Source of the DNA: Aedes albopictus
Taxonomy: Eukaryota; Arthropoda; Insecta; Diptera; Culicidae
Direction: 5' to 3'
DNA: 64,000 nucleotides
Assembly (NCBI RefSeq): GCF_035046485.1
Contig: NC_085137.1
Span: 451,352,980 to 451,416,979, forward strand
The position numbers and the translations under genes were made by a program. Position 1 is the stretch's first letter, and each line of letters starts with the position of its first letter. Of the stretch, positions 21,938 through 34,039 are shown piece by piece. The notes beneath the pieces are model-generated. The model was not told the origin of the DNA and made no database searches. It was given only the letters and a program-made list of their open reading frames with translations.

Positions 21938-24900
21938 ACGCAAAACACTTAGAACTTATAAAACTACCTATGGTGTCCATAAGACATTATTCCAATATAG
22001 GCGAATTTGTGGCTAAGAAAGTTCACCCTGTCCTCCCACATTGCGAGGTGACGCAAAACACTTAGAACTTATGGAATTACCCATGGTGTCCATAAGACTT
22101 TCTTCCAATATAGGCAAATTTTTTGCTACGAAAGTTCACCATGTCCTCCCACATTGCGAGGTGACGCAAAACTTGGAACTTATGGAATTACCCATGGTGT
22201 CCATAAGACATTATTCCAATATAGGCGAATTTGTGGCTAAGAAAGTTCACCCTGTCCTCCCACATTGCGAGGTGACACAAAATACTTAGAACTTATGGAA
22301 TTACCCATGGTGTCCATAAGACTTTCTTCCAATATAGGAGAATTTTTTTTTGCTAAGAAGGTACACCATGTCCTCCCACATTGCGAGGTGACGCAAAACA
22401 CTTAGAACCTATGGAATTACCCATGGTGTCCATAAGATTTTCTTCCAATATAGAAGATTTTGTTGCTTAAAAAGTTCACCCTGTCCTCTCACATTGCGAG
22501 GTGACGCAAAATACATAGAACTTATGGAATTACCCATGGTGTCCATAAGACTTTCTTCCAATATGTAAGATTTTGTTGCTAAGAAGGTTCACCATGTCCT
22601 CCCACATTGCGAGGTGACGCAAAATATTTAGAACTTATGGAATTACCCACGGTGTCCATAAGACTTTCTTCCAATATTTGTTTCTAAGAAGGTTCATCCT
22701 GTCCTCCCACATTGCGAGGTGACGCAAAACACTTAGAACTTATGGAATTACCCATGGTGTCCATAAGACTTCCTTAAAATATAGGAGATTTTTTTGCTAA
22801 GAAGGTTCACCCTGTCCTCCCACATTGCGAGGTGACGCAAAACACTTAGAACTTATGGAATTACCCATGGTGTCCATAAGACTTTCTTCCAATATGTAAG
22901 ATTTTGTTGCTAAGAAGGTTCACCCTGTCCTCCCACATTGCGAGGTGACGTAAAACACTTAGAACTTATGGAATCACCCATGGTGTCCATAAGACTTTCT
23001 TCCAATATGTAAGATTTTGTTGCTAAGAAGGTTCACCCTGTCCTCCCACATTGCGAGGTGACGCAAAACACTTAGAACTTATGGAATTACCCATGGTGTC
23101 CATAAGACTTCCTTAAAATATAGGAGAATTTTTTGCTAAGAAGGTTCACCCTGTCCTCCCACATTGCGAGGTGACGCAAAACACTTAGAACTTATGGAAT
23201 TACCCATGGTGTCCATAAGACTTTCTTCCAATATGTAAGATTTTGTTGCTAAGAAGGTTCACCCTGTCCTCCCACATTGCGAGGTGACGTAAAACACTTA
23301 GAACTTATGGAATCACCCATGGTGTCCATAAGACTTTCTTCCAATATGTAAGATTTTGTTGCTAAGAAGGTTCACCCTGTCCTCCCACATTGCGAGGTGA
23401 CGCAAAACACTTAGAACTTATGGAATTACCCATGGTGTCCATAAGACTTTCTTCCAATATGTAAGATTTTGTTGCTAAGAAGGTTCACCCTGTCCTCCCA
23501 CATTGCGAGGTGACGTAAAACACTTAGAACTTATGGAATCACCCATGGTGTCCATAAGACTTTCTTCCAATATGTAAGATTTTGTTGCTAAGAAGGTTCA
23601 CCCTGTCCTCCCACATTGCGAGGTGACGTAAAACACTTAGAACTTATGGAATCACCCATGGTGTCCATAAGACTTTCTTCCAATATGTAAGATTTTGTTG
23701 CTAAGAAGGTTCACCCTGTCCTCCCACATTGCGAGGTGACGCAAAACACTTAGAACTTATGGAATTACCCATGGTGTCCATAAGACTTCCTTAAAATATA
23801 GGAGAATTTTTTGCTAAGAAGGTTCACCCTGTCCTCCCACATTGCGAGGTGACGCAAAACACTTAGAACTTATGGAATTACCCATGGTGTCCATAAGACT
23901 TTCTTCCAATATGTAAGATTTTGTTGCTAAGAAGGTTCACCCTGTCCTCCCACATTGCGAGGTGACGTAAAACACTTAGAACTTATGGAATCACCCATGG
24001 TGTCCATAAGACTTTCTTCCAATATGTAAGATTTTGTTGCTAAGAAGGTTCACCCTGTCCTCCCACATTGCGAGGTGACGCAAAACACTTAGAACTTATG
24101 GAATTACCCATGGTGTCCATAAGACTTTCTTCCAATATGTAAGATTTTGTTGCTAAGAAGGTTCACCCTGTCCTCCCACATTGCGAGGTGACGTAAAACA
24201 CTTAGAACTTATGGAATCACCCATGGTGTCCATAAGACTTTCTTCCAATATGTAAGATTTTGTTGCTAAGAAGGTTCACCCTGTCCTCCCACATTGCGAG
24301 GTGACGTAAAACACTTAGAACTTATGGAATCACCCATGGTGTCCATAAGACTTTCTTCCAATATGTAAGATTTTGTTGCTAAGAAGGTTCACCCTGTCCT
24401 CCCACATTGCGAGGTGACGCAAAACACTTAGAACTTATGGAATTACCCATGGTGTCCATAAGACTTCCTTAAAATATAGGAGAATTTTTTGCTAAGAAGG
24501 TTCACCCTGTCCTCCCACATTGCGAGGTGACGCAAAACACTTAGAACTTATGGAATTACCCATGGTGTCCATAAGACTTTCTTCCAATATGTAAGATTTT
24601 GTTGCTAAGAAGGTTCACCCTGTCCTCCCACATTGCGAGGTGACGTAAAACACTTAGAACTTATGGAATCACCCATGGTGTCCATAAGACTTTCTTCCAA
24701 TATGTAAGATTTTGTTGCTAAGAAGGTTCACCCTGTCCTCCCACATTGCGAGGTGACGCAAAACACTTAGAACTTATAGAATTACCCATGGTGTCCATAA
24801 GACTTCCTTAAAATATAGGAGAATTTTTTGCTAAGAAGGTTCACCCTGTCCTCCCACATTGCGAGGTGACGCAAAACACTTAGAACTTATGGAATTACCC

Positions 24901-27900
24901 ATGGTGTCCATAAGACTTTCTTCCAATATGTAAGATTTTGTTGCTAAGAAGGTTCACCCTGTCCTCCCACATTGCGAGGTGACGTAAAACACTTAGAACT
25001 TATGGAATCACCCATGGTGTCCATAAGACTTTCTTCCAATATGTAAGATTTTGTTGCTAAGAAGGTTCACCCTGTCCTCCCACATTGCGAGGTGACGCAA
25101 AACACTTAGAACTTATGGAATTACCCATGGTGTCCATAAGACTTTCTTCCAATATGTAAGATTTTGTTGCTAAGAAGGTTCACCCTGTCCTCCCACATTG
25201 CGAGGTGACGTAAAACACTTAGAACTTATGGAATCACCCATGGTGTCCATAAGACTTTCTTCCAATATGTAAGATTTTGTTGCTAAGAAGGTTCACCCTG
25301 TCCTCCCACATTGCGAGGTGACGTAAAACACTTAGAACTTATGGAATCACCCATGGTGTCCATAAGACTTTCTTCCAATATGTAAGATTTTGTTGCTAAG
25401 AAGGTTCACCCTGTCCTCCCACATTGCGAGGTGACGCAAAACACTTAGAACTTATGGAATTACCCATGGTGTCCATAAGACTTCCTTAAAATATAGGAGA
25501 ATTTTTTGCTAAGAAGGTTCACCCTGTCCTCCCACATTGCGAGGTGACGCAAAACACTTAGAACTTATGGAATTACCCATGGTGTCCATAAGACTTTCTT
25601 CCAATATGTAAGATTTTGTTGCTAAGAAGGTTCACCCTGTCCTCCCACATTGCGAGGTGACGTAAAACACTTAGAACTTATGGAATCACCCATGGTGTCC
25701 ATAAGACTTTCTTCCAATATGTAAGATTTTGTTGCTAAGAAGGTTCACCCTGTCCTCCCACATTGCGAGGTGACGCAAAACACTTAGAACTTATGGAATT
25801 ACCCATGGTGTCCATAAGACTTTCTTCCAATATGTAAGATTTTGTTGCTAAGAAGGTTCACCCTGTCCTCCCACATTGCGAGGTGACGTAAAACACTTAG
25901 AACTTATGGAATCACCCATGGTGTCCATAAGACTTTCTTCCAATATGTAAGATTTTGTTGCTAAGAAGGTTCACCCTGTCCTCCCACATTGCGAGGTGAC
26001 GTAAAACACTTAGAACTTATGGAATCACCCATGGTGTCCATAAGACTTTCTTCCAATATGTAAGATTTTGTTGCTAAGAAGGTTCACCCTGTCCTCCCAC
26101 ATTGCGAGGTGACGCAAAACACTTAGAACTTATGGAATTACCCATGGTGTCCATAAGACTTCCTTAAAATATAGGAGAATTTTTTGCTAAGAAGGTTCAC
26201 CCTGTCCTCCCACATTGCGAGGTGACGCAAAACACTTAGAACTTATGGAATTACCCATGGTGTCCATAAGACTTTCTTCCAATATGTAAGATTTTGTTGC
26301 TAAGAAGGTTCACCCTGTCCTCCCACATTGCGAGGTGACGTAAAACACTTAGAACTTATGGAATCACCCATGGTGTCCATAAGACTTTCTTCCAATATGT
26401 AAGATTTTGTTGCTAAGAAGGTTCACCCTGTCCTCCCACATTGCGAGGTGACGCAAAACACTTAGAACTTATAGAATTACCCATGGTGTCCATAAGACTT
26501 CCTTAAAATATAGGAGAATTTTTTGCTAAGAAGGTTCACCCTGTCCTCCCACATTGCGAGGTGACGCAAAACACTTAGAACTTATGGAATTACCCATGGT
26601 GTCCATAAGACTTTCTTCCAATATGTAAGATTTTGTTGCTAAGAAGGTTCACCCTGTCCTCCCACATTGCGAGGTGACGTAAAACACTTAGAACTTATGG
26701 AATTACCCATGGTGTCCATAAGACTTTCTTCCAATATGTAAGATTTTGTTGCTAAGAAGGTTCACCCTGTCCTCCCACATTGCGAGGTGACGTAAAACAC
26801 TTAGAACTTATGGAATCACCCATGGTGTCCATAAGACTTTCTTCCAATATGTAAGATTTTGTTGCTAAGAAGGTTCACCCTGTCCTCCCACATTGCGAGG
26901 TGACGCAAAACACTTAGAACTTATGGAATTACCCATGGTGTCCATAAGACTTTCTTCCAATATGTAAGATTTTGTTGCTAAGAAGGTTCACCCTGTCCTC
27001 CCACATTGCGAGGTGACGTAAAACACTTAGAACTTATGGAATCACCCATGGTGTCCATAAGACTTTCTTCCAATATGTAAGATTTTGTTGCTAAGAAGGT
27101 TCACCCTGTCCTCCCACATTGCGAGGTGACGCAAAACACTTAGAACTTATGGAATTACCCATGGTGTCCATAAGACTTTCTTCCAATATGTAAGATTTTG
27201 TTGCTAAGAAGGTTCACCCTGTCCTCCCACATTGCGAGGTGACGCAAAACACTTAGAACTTATGGAATTACCCATGGTGTCCATAAGACTTCCTTAAAAT
27301 ATAGGAGAATTTTTTGCTAAGAAGGTTCACCCTGTCCTCCCACATTGCGAGGTGACGCAAAACACTTAGAACTTATGGAATCACCCATGGTGTCCATAAG
27401 ACTTTCTTCCAATATGTAAGATTTTGTTGCTAAGAAGGTTCACCCTGTCCTCCCACATTGCGAGGTGACGCAAAACACTTAGAACTTATGGAATTACCCA
27501 TGGTGTCCATAAGACTTCCTTAAAATATAGGAGAATTTTTTGCTAAGAAGGTTCACCCTGTCCTCCCACATTGCGAGGTGACGCAAAACACTTAGAACTT
27601 ATGAAATTACCCATGGTGTCCATAAGACTTTCTTCCAATATGTAAGATTTTGTTGCTAAGAAGGTTCACCCTGTCCTCCCACATTGCGAGGTGACGTAAA
27701 ACACTTAGAACTTATGGAATCACCCATGGTGTCCATAAGACTTTCTTCCAATATGTAAGATTTTGTTGCTAAGAAGGTTCACCCTGTCCTCCCACATTGC
27801 GAGGTGACGCAAAACACTTAGAACTTATGGAATTACCCATGGTGTCCATAAGACTTCCTTAAAATATAGGAGAATTTTTTGCTAAGAAGGTTCACCCTGT

Positions 27901-29485
27901 CCTCCCACATTGCGAGGTGACGCAAAACACTTAGAACTTATGGAATTACCCATGGTGTCCATAAGACTTTCTTCCAATATGTAAGATTTTGTTGCTAAGA
28001 AGGTTCACCCTGTCCTCCCACATTGCGAGGTGACGTAAAACACTTAGAACTTATGGAATCACCCATGGTGTCCATAAGACTTTCTTCCAATATGTAAGAT
28101 TTTGTTGCTAAGAAGGTTCACCCTGTCCTCCCACATTGCGAGGTGACGCAAAACACTTAGAACTTATGGAATTACCCATGGTGTCCATAAGACTTCCTTA
28201 AAATATAGGAGAATTTTTTGCTAAGAAGGTTCACCCTGTCCTCCCACATTGCGAGGTGACGCAAAACACTTAGAACTTATGGAATTACCCATGGTGTCCA
28301 TAAGACTTCCTTAAAATATAGGAGATTTTTTTGCTAAGAAGGTTCACCCTGTCCTCCCACATTGCGAGGTGACGCAAAACACTTAGAACTTATGGAATTA
28401 CCCATGGTGTCCATAAGACTTTCTTCCAATATGTAAGATTTTGTTGCTAAGAAGGTTCACCCTGTCCTCCCACATTGCGAGGTGACGTAAAACACTTAGA
28501 ACTTATGGAATCACCCATGGTGTCCATAAGACTTTCTTCCAATATGTAAGATTTTGTTGCTAAGAAGGTTCACCCTGTCCTCCCACATTGCGAGGTGACG
28601 CAAAACACTTAGAACTTATGGAATTACCCATGGTGTCCATAAGACTTCCTTAAAATATAGGAGAATTTTTTGCTAAGAAGGTTCACCCTGTCCTCCCACA
28701 TTGCGAGGTGACGCAAAACACTTAGAACTTATGGAATTACCCATGGTGTCCATAAGACTTTCTTCCAATATGTAAGATTTTGTTGCTAAGAAGGTTCACC
28801 CTGTCCTCCCACATTGCGAGGTGACGTAAAACACTTAGAACTTATGGAATTACCCATGGTGTCCATAAGACTTTCTTCCAATATGTAAGATTTTGTTGCT
28901 AAGAAGGTTCACCCTGTCCTCCCACATTGCGAGGTGACGCAAAACACTTAGAACTTATGGAATTACCCATGGTGTCCATAAGACTTCCTTAAAATATAGG
29001 AGAATTTTTTGCTAAGAAGGTTCACCCTGTCCTCCCACATTGCGAGGTGACGCAAAACACTTAGAACTTATGGAATTACCCATGGTGTCCATAAGACTTT
29101 CTTCCAATATGTAAGATTTTGTTGCTAAGAAGGTTCACCCTGTCCTCCCACATTGCGAGGTGACGTAAAACACTTAGAACTTATGGAATTACCCATGGTG
29201 TCCATAAGACTTCCTTAAAATATAGGAGAATTTTTTGCTAAGAAGGTTCACCCTGTCCTCCCACATTGCGAGGTGACGCAAAACACTTAGAACTTATGGA
29301 ATTACCCATGGTGTCCATAAGACTTTCTTCCAATATGTAAGATTTTGTTGCTAAGAAGGTTCACCCTGTCCTCCCACATTGCGAGGTGACGCAAAACACT
29401 TAGAACTTATGGAATCACCCATGGTGTCCATAAGACTTTCTTCCAATATGCAAGATTTTGTTGCTAAGAAGGTTCATCCTGTCCC
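21938..29485. repeat. 113-bp satellite array, copy 2 (about 67 units, higher-order structure)
   Basis: About 7.5 kb of 113-bp monomers in three main types. P has GACGC, GAATTACCC and CTTCCTTAAAATATAGG. Q has GACGC, GAATTACCC and CTTTCTTCCAATATG. R has GACGT, GAATCACCC and CTTTCTTCCAATATG. From about 23060 the order is PQRQRR-PQRQRR-PQR, fifteen monomers (1,695 bp), repeated from about 24755. A private variant (ACTTATAGAATT) occurs at 24771 and 26466, exactly 1,695 bp apart. Every monomer carries a dyad: CTTATGGA, then a central CCATGG, then TCCATAAG. Confidence 0.97.
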
Positions 29486-30084
29486 CCCGTTTGATTTTAC
29501 TGGAATGTCAACTATTGAGGGAAATAACAATGCAGTTTTATTTCACTTGAACGCTTGAATGTTCAAGATTTTATTTATATATTAGATAATAAATGTGCGC
29601 CATGCCATTGAGGCCTCATTTATGTTGCAGAACTACAAAATGATTTACTTTTTCAAAACTGGACATTTCGGCAGAGTTCAAATAAGAATAGTTTTATACA
29701 TTGAATTATGTGAAAAGTAATTTATACATGTACACCTCGTCTTGTTTTCTCAATCTTACATGATATATATAAACAGATGTATGTAATTCTGATGAAACAC
29801 GGCATATCATGTTGGAATGGTCGTCACATAACAAGGAGGCCTGAATAACAATAACAAGAAGATTGCTTTTGTTGATACTTTGGAAGAGGCCATCATGACT
29901 TCGTCCATGAAGCAAAAAAAATCATTTATCATCATCAGCTCCTAGGGGCACTAACCGGCCAGCGCAGGTATTCGTATCGTTTCGGTGGAGGGGTACCATT
30001 CCTCCACGATCATACCCTACTAGGTACATACTACAGGTTATCTTCACATTTTCGGTATTCTTGTTCCTGCGATTGGTGTGTTAC
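29486..30084. other. Right flank of satellite array 2
   Basis: 29486-29731 matches the flank of array 1. 29732-30107 is absent from copy 1, with ATGT at both junctions. No gene recognised apart from the possible transcript that starts further right on the minus strand. Confidence 0.5.
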
Positions 30085-31020
30085 TTTGGGATTCGGGAAG
30101 TGGATGTCAGATCTGCTCGGTTGGTCGTGACGGAGCAATTGATTGCGGCGGACAATCGCGAAAATGCCGCCGCGATTCACCTTTGGCATCGGTTCCAATG
30201 CCGGACAATCACGTGCAGTTTTCGTGTGAAGCGTGGGAGACGATGGCTTCACACGAAACCAGACCCGGATGCCACTCTTTTCTTCTGAAATATAAAAAAG
30301 TTTAATCTAAAAGTTGTATTATTAACATAGGTTTTAGCGTAAATTAAATACCTACCTTCATTATTGACAAATTTGATATTTATACGGCGACCAATCCGAA
30401 CCCAGATTAAGCTGCTCCCCAGTCGCCTCACCGGAACAGATGGAGGTTATCGAGCATCGAGAATAGGGTCTTCTTGATAATCGACCAGTAAGCGGTACTC
30501 ACACCCTTTTTGTGTCTTCTGGACAGCTACATTTCCGGCGTTGTTCTCGTTCCCGACTGCTACGCACTCTTTTTACAAGCTCCCGTTTGGCCGATGTTTT
30601 CACATGGATCACGTTCAGTCAGGAGGTACTTCTTGACGGTTGCTGATCAATCTAAAGAAACACGATGTTGAATTACAACTTTAGGCATGAATAATAGAAG
30701 CACCACACGACATACCTGTTTTTCTCCTGCGGAAGCTTCAGATTATTACTGATGGGTTCTTGAATTTGAACCTCGTTCGTAAAACGTCTTTTAGTCGCAT
30801 CTTCCTACTGTTACAGTACAGCGTTGGTCCCCCACTTCCTATTTCCATCCGCAATGGTGTTCTCTTCGTAAAACAAACACTCAAAATCTACACAATCGCG
30901 ATTTTTTCGTCGAAATCACTCGCGAATCAAAAGAAATTTTCAAAAATTTCACTCTATTTACGTTTTTGTTTTTGGTTGTTGTGATCGTGACTCCGGTGAT
31001 GGTGTTGATTTGCCGACGCA
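30085..31020 (-). other. Putative spliced minus-strand transcript (three exons, two short introns)
   Basis: On the minus strand, two short introns have consensus borders: 30652-30715 (GTATGT...TTTCTTTAG, 64 bp) and 30285-30355 (GTAGGT...ATATTTCAG, 71 bp). A third donor (AAA|GTAACA) lies at about 30084. Splicing intron 2 joins two open frames in register: the left part reads LGSSLIWVRIGRRINIKF and the right part SGIRVWFRVKPSSPTLHT onward to about FPNPK. No ATG opens this frame, and the first exon is full of stops. It may be a 5' untranslated region plus partial coding sequence, a pseudogene or a non-coding RNA. The end of exon 3 is also present before the first gap (13795-13826). Confidence 0.4.
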
Positions 31021-31326
31021 AGAGCTGTCAAAATGTTGCTATAGCAGCATTACCGTACTGCACCATTTTCGGCACTACATGATATTTGAAATGATAAATA
31101 TAATAAATTTTATACTCATTTTAAACAGAAAATGTCACATAAACTTTCTTTTTATAGAAAAAGAGTGCAAATTGAAAACAATGCGCTTAAATGTGGTCTA
31201 AAACTTTCATTCAAAGTTCAATCAGAAGCAAAAACATATAAATTAAATTCTTCCCTAGATTGGGACAATCACTGTAAAGTTGTTTGGTCGATAGAGTCGC
31301 CATCTGTTGGAGTTTGATGGAACTTT
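31021..31326. other. Upstream of the putative minus-strand transcript
   Basis: AT-rich sequence up to the gap. It may hold the promoter of the minus-strand transcript; no specific promoter element was recognised. Confidence 0.3.
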
Positions 31327-31826
31327 NNNNNNNNNNNNNNNNNNNNNNNNNNNNNNNNNNNNNNNNNNNNNNNNNNNNNNNNNNNNNNNNNNNNNNNNNN
31401 NNNNNNNNNNNNNNNNNNNNNNNNNNNNNNNNNNNNNNNNNNNNNNNNNNNNNNNNNNNNNNNNNNNNNNNNNNNNNNNNNNNNNNNNNNNNNNNNNNNN
31501 NNNNNNNNNNNNNNNNNNNNNNNNNNNNNNNNNNNNNNNNNNNNNNNNNNNNNNNNNNNNNNNNNNNNNNNNNNNNNNNNNNNNNNNNNNNNNNNNNNNN
31601 NNNNNNNNNNNNNNNNNNNNNNNNNNNNNNNNNNNNNNNNNNNNNNNNNNNNNNNNNNNNNNNNNNNNNNNNNNNNNNNNNNNNNNNNNNNNNNNNNNNN
31701 NNNNNNNNNNNNNNNNNNNNNNNNNNNNNNNNNNNNNNNNNNNNNNNNNNNNNNNNNNNNNNNNNNNNNNNNNNNNNNNNNNNNNNNNNNNNNNNNNNNN
31801 NNNNNNNNNNNNNNNNNNNNNNNNNN
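31327..31826. other. Assembly gap (500 N)
   Basis: Exactly 500 undetermined bases, a placeholder identical in size to the first gap. Confidence 1.
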
Positions 31827-32200
31827 CACAGCAGCATAATTTTAATGCTGGGTAAGAAAACAAGAAGACCATAACAGTCCCCTGCACCGCCCCCCCCCCC
31901 CCATAAGGGAGGTATATTTAGCTGATTTAGGTCCTGAATTATTTAGTCATAGAACACTGAAACACAACGATCATGTTATGTAATGTTTTTTGTTGACATT
32001 CCAAATCAATTACTCAGTCCGACCGGCGTGGCTTACATTGTTCAAATATACTTCTTCCCTGGGATTAATATTACCTAATACTGCTAATATTGCTAATCAA
32101 TATTAGAACTGTCCCGCCCCTAGAGCAGGCCAGTAGAAATTCGTGCAGTAATCCATAAGTCAACAAAAGTCGCTTGACAACTATAGGGGTTACTATGGTA
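31827..32200. other. Intergenic stretch with a poly(C) run
   Basis: Contains a run of about 15 C near 31887-31902. No gene or element recognised. Confidence 0.5.
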
Positions 32201-33300
32201 ATTCCTTCAGGAACTACTCTAAGAATTTCCTCAAAAAGTTCCTTAGTAAATTGGTACTAACAATAGCTGCAGAAGTGTATTAAAACATTCTTTCAATTGA
32301 TGCACGGAAGCTTCTCTGAAATTTTCCTAATGAAATCTTTTAAAATTTTCTTCGCAAATTTGTTTAAGAGTTTTTATTCCAGAGAAATAAGTTCAGAAAA
32401 TCTCTCCAAATATTCACTAGTAATTGCTCAGCACCAAATATGCTTCCAAGAGCACGTTAGGAATTTCACTCGTTAATTTCGTTGGAAACTTCTTGAAAAA
32501 TTCGTTCATGTCCTTTGAAGAAGTTAATCCCATGAGTTTTTATGACTTTACTTTATTTTAAAATATGTTCGGTATTTACTTTGAAAGTTCGTCTGGTTTA
32601 ACCTTTGGTAATTCCTTCTGTAATTTCTTTGGGAATTCTATCGGAAGTTCTCAAAGAAACAACTTTTCAGAAATCTCATTCCTAACCTTTGGGAATTTGA
32701 AGCTTCTCCGAGCATTTATTCAAGAGTTCCCGAAGTTGTTTCAGGAGTTGTTCCTAGCATTTATTCAAGAGTACTTCCCAAAATTCCTTCAGGTGTTCAC
32801 CAGAACATTCTTGCATTTTTTGCTCCAAGTATTCCTACAGAAAGTATTTTTTGGGAGTTTTTCTGGAAGTTATCATGATACTTCGTCAAAGCCCATATCA
32901 GGAATATCTTCACGAGTTCTTTAAGTAATGCCTTTAACAGTCTATCATGAAATTCCTTCGAGTATTCCTTCCGAAGTTTCTTCGGAAAAATCTCCATAAT
33001 TTCTCTAGTACTTTCTTTGCGAGTTGCTTCGCGAAATCTTGCCAGAATACCTTCGAAAGGTTCTCTAGCATTTTTTTTCAACAGTTCCTCCGAGAGCTTC
33101 TTCAAAATTCCTCAAGAAATTTCTTTGGGAATCTTTAATATAAATTCTTCATGGGTTCCTTCTCAGCATTTCTTAAAAAGTTTTCCAGGCAACCTTGCAA
33201 TGATTTCCTTATGAATTCTTTTAGAAGTCTCTTTGGAAATCATTTTGAGGATTCTTTCAGTTTTTTTTTCAAAATTTCTACAGTCTGTGTCTGCTCATCA
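32200..33300. repeat. Degenerate short-repeat tract, T-rich strand
   Basis: Many diverged iterations of motifs such as ATTCCTTC, TTCTTTGGGAA, GAGTTCC and TTTCTTC.GAAA, with no fixed period. The plus strand is pyrimidine-rich. Open frames here are rich in F, S and L because of the repeats and are not genes. Confidence 0.6.
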
Positions 33301-33713
33301 GACCTAATTCGGAGTCAATAGGAAACCCTAAGATTCGTTCAAAGTAATATTAAGAGCGATCCGTAGAAGTGCTTTAAGTTTTTATAAGAAAGAAAAAATA
33401 CTTATAGATAGCGTTTCTATGAGCTCCTCATGATAATATCCAGAAGCGTTTTTTCCTGAATTTCTATATTCTGTTTTGAAATTTATTTTTACAGTAATTT
33501 CAACAATGGCTTTTAATTTTATTTTATTTTCCTAAGATATTATTCTTTGAAACACTTTTTGGGCACTTTCCTCGGATTTGTTTTTCTTCAAGGGGCTCCT
33601 TGAAACTTCCAAAACATCTCTCAAATCTAGTCATTTCCTATTCAACATATTTTTTAATTTTTCTTGGATAAAGTAATTGAGGATCTCCTGCAAGAATTAC
33701 CAAAAGAAGTTAT

Positions 33714-33757
33714 GGGATTTGTGGCCGTGCGGTTAGCGGTGTCAGTCGTCTAGGCAT
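33714..33757 (+). mobile_element. Left part of a split tRNA-like SINE
   Basis: GTGGCCGTGCGGTTAGCGG resembles a tRNA D-arm and Pol III A box. It is interrupted after GTCGTCTAGGCAT by the LINE and continues at 38441, where the B-box-like segment is found. Confidence 0.55.
33745..33757. repeat. Target site duplication of the LINE, left
   Basis: GTCGTCTAGGCAT, perfectly repeated at 38428-38440 directly after the terminal poly(A). Confidence 0.95.
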
Positions 33758-33790
33758 CAGTTCGCATCGTACTCTTGTGCTGTGCGGACG
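33757..33790 (+). promoter_or_regulatory. Internal Pol II promoter: Inr plus DPE
   Basis: TCAGTT at 33757-33762 fits the arthropod initiator, with A+1 at 33759. GGACG occupies 33786-33790, exactly +28 to +32, and fits the downstream promoter element RGWYV at all five positions. TATA-less, downstream promoters at the 5' end are known for Jockey-type LINEs, because transcription must begin at the first element base. Confidence 0.75.
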
Positions 33791-34039
33791 TAAGCTCTCT
33801 CTGCTGCAGGAAGTTTTACTACCTAAAGCAATTCAACAGTACTTCTCAGTACTACCCACAATAGCACTTTTCAGCGCTAAATTTATACCTACTGATTCCT
33901 TTTCGATCCTTGCCTGGACCCGTGCCTTCGATTTTTCGTTGGACCCGTTTACGGAAGTCAAATTCCGTGAAACGGTGGTAATCCTACTTGGACACCGATT
34001 AGGGAAAAAACCTCCTGGAAGGTCGCTTCAAATTAAATC

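Larger units (their letters stand above)
16377..29731. repeat. Segmental duplication, copy 2
   Basis: Direct-orientation paralogue of 3882-13794. It is longer because the 113-bp array is about three times larger. It lacks the three copy-1-specific segments and instead carries the TATA-flanked MITE at 17189-17610. Confidence 0.93.
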
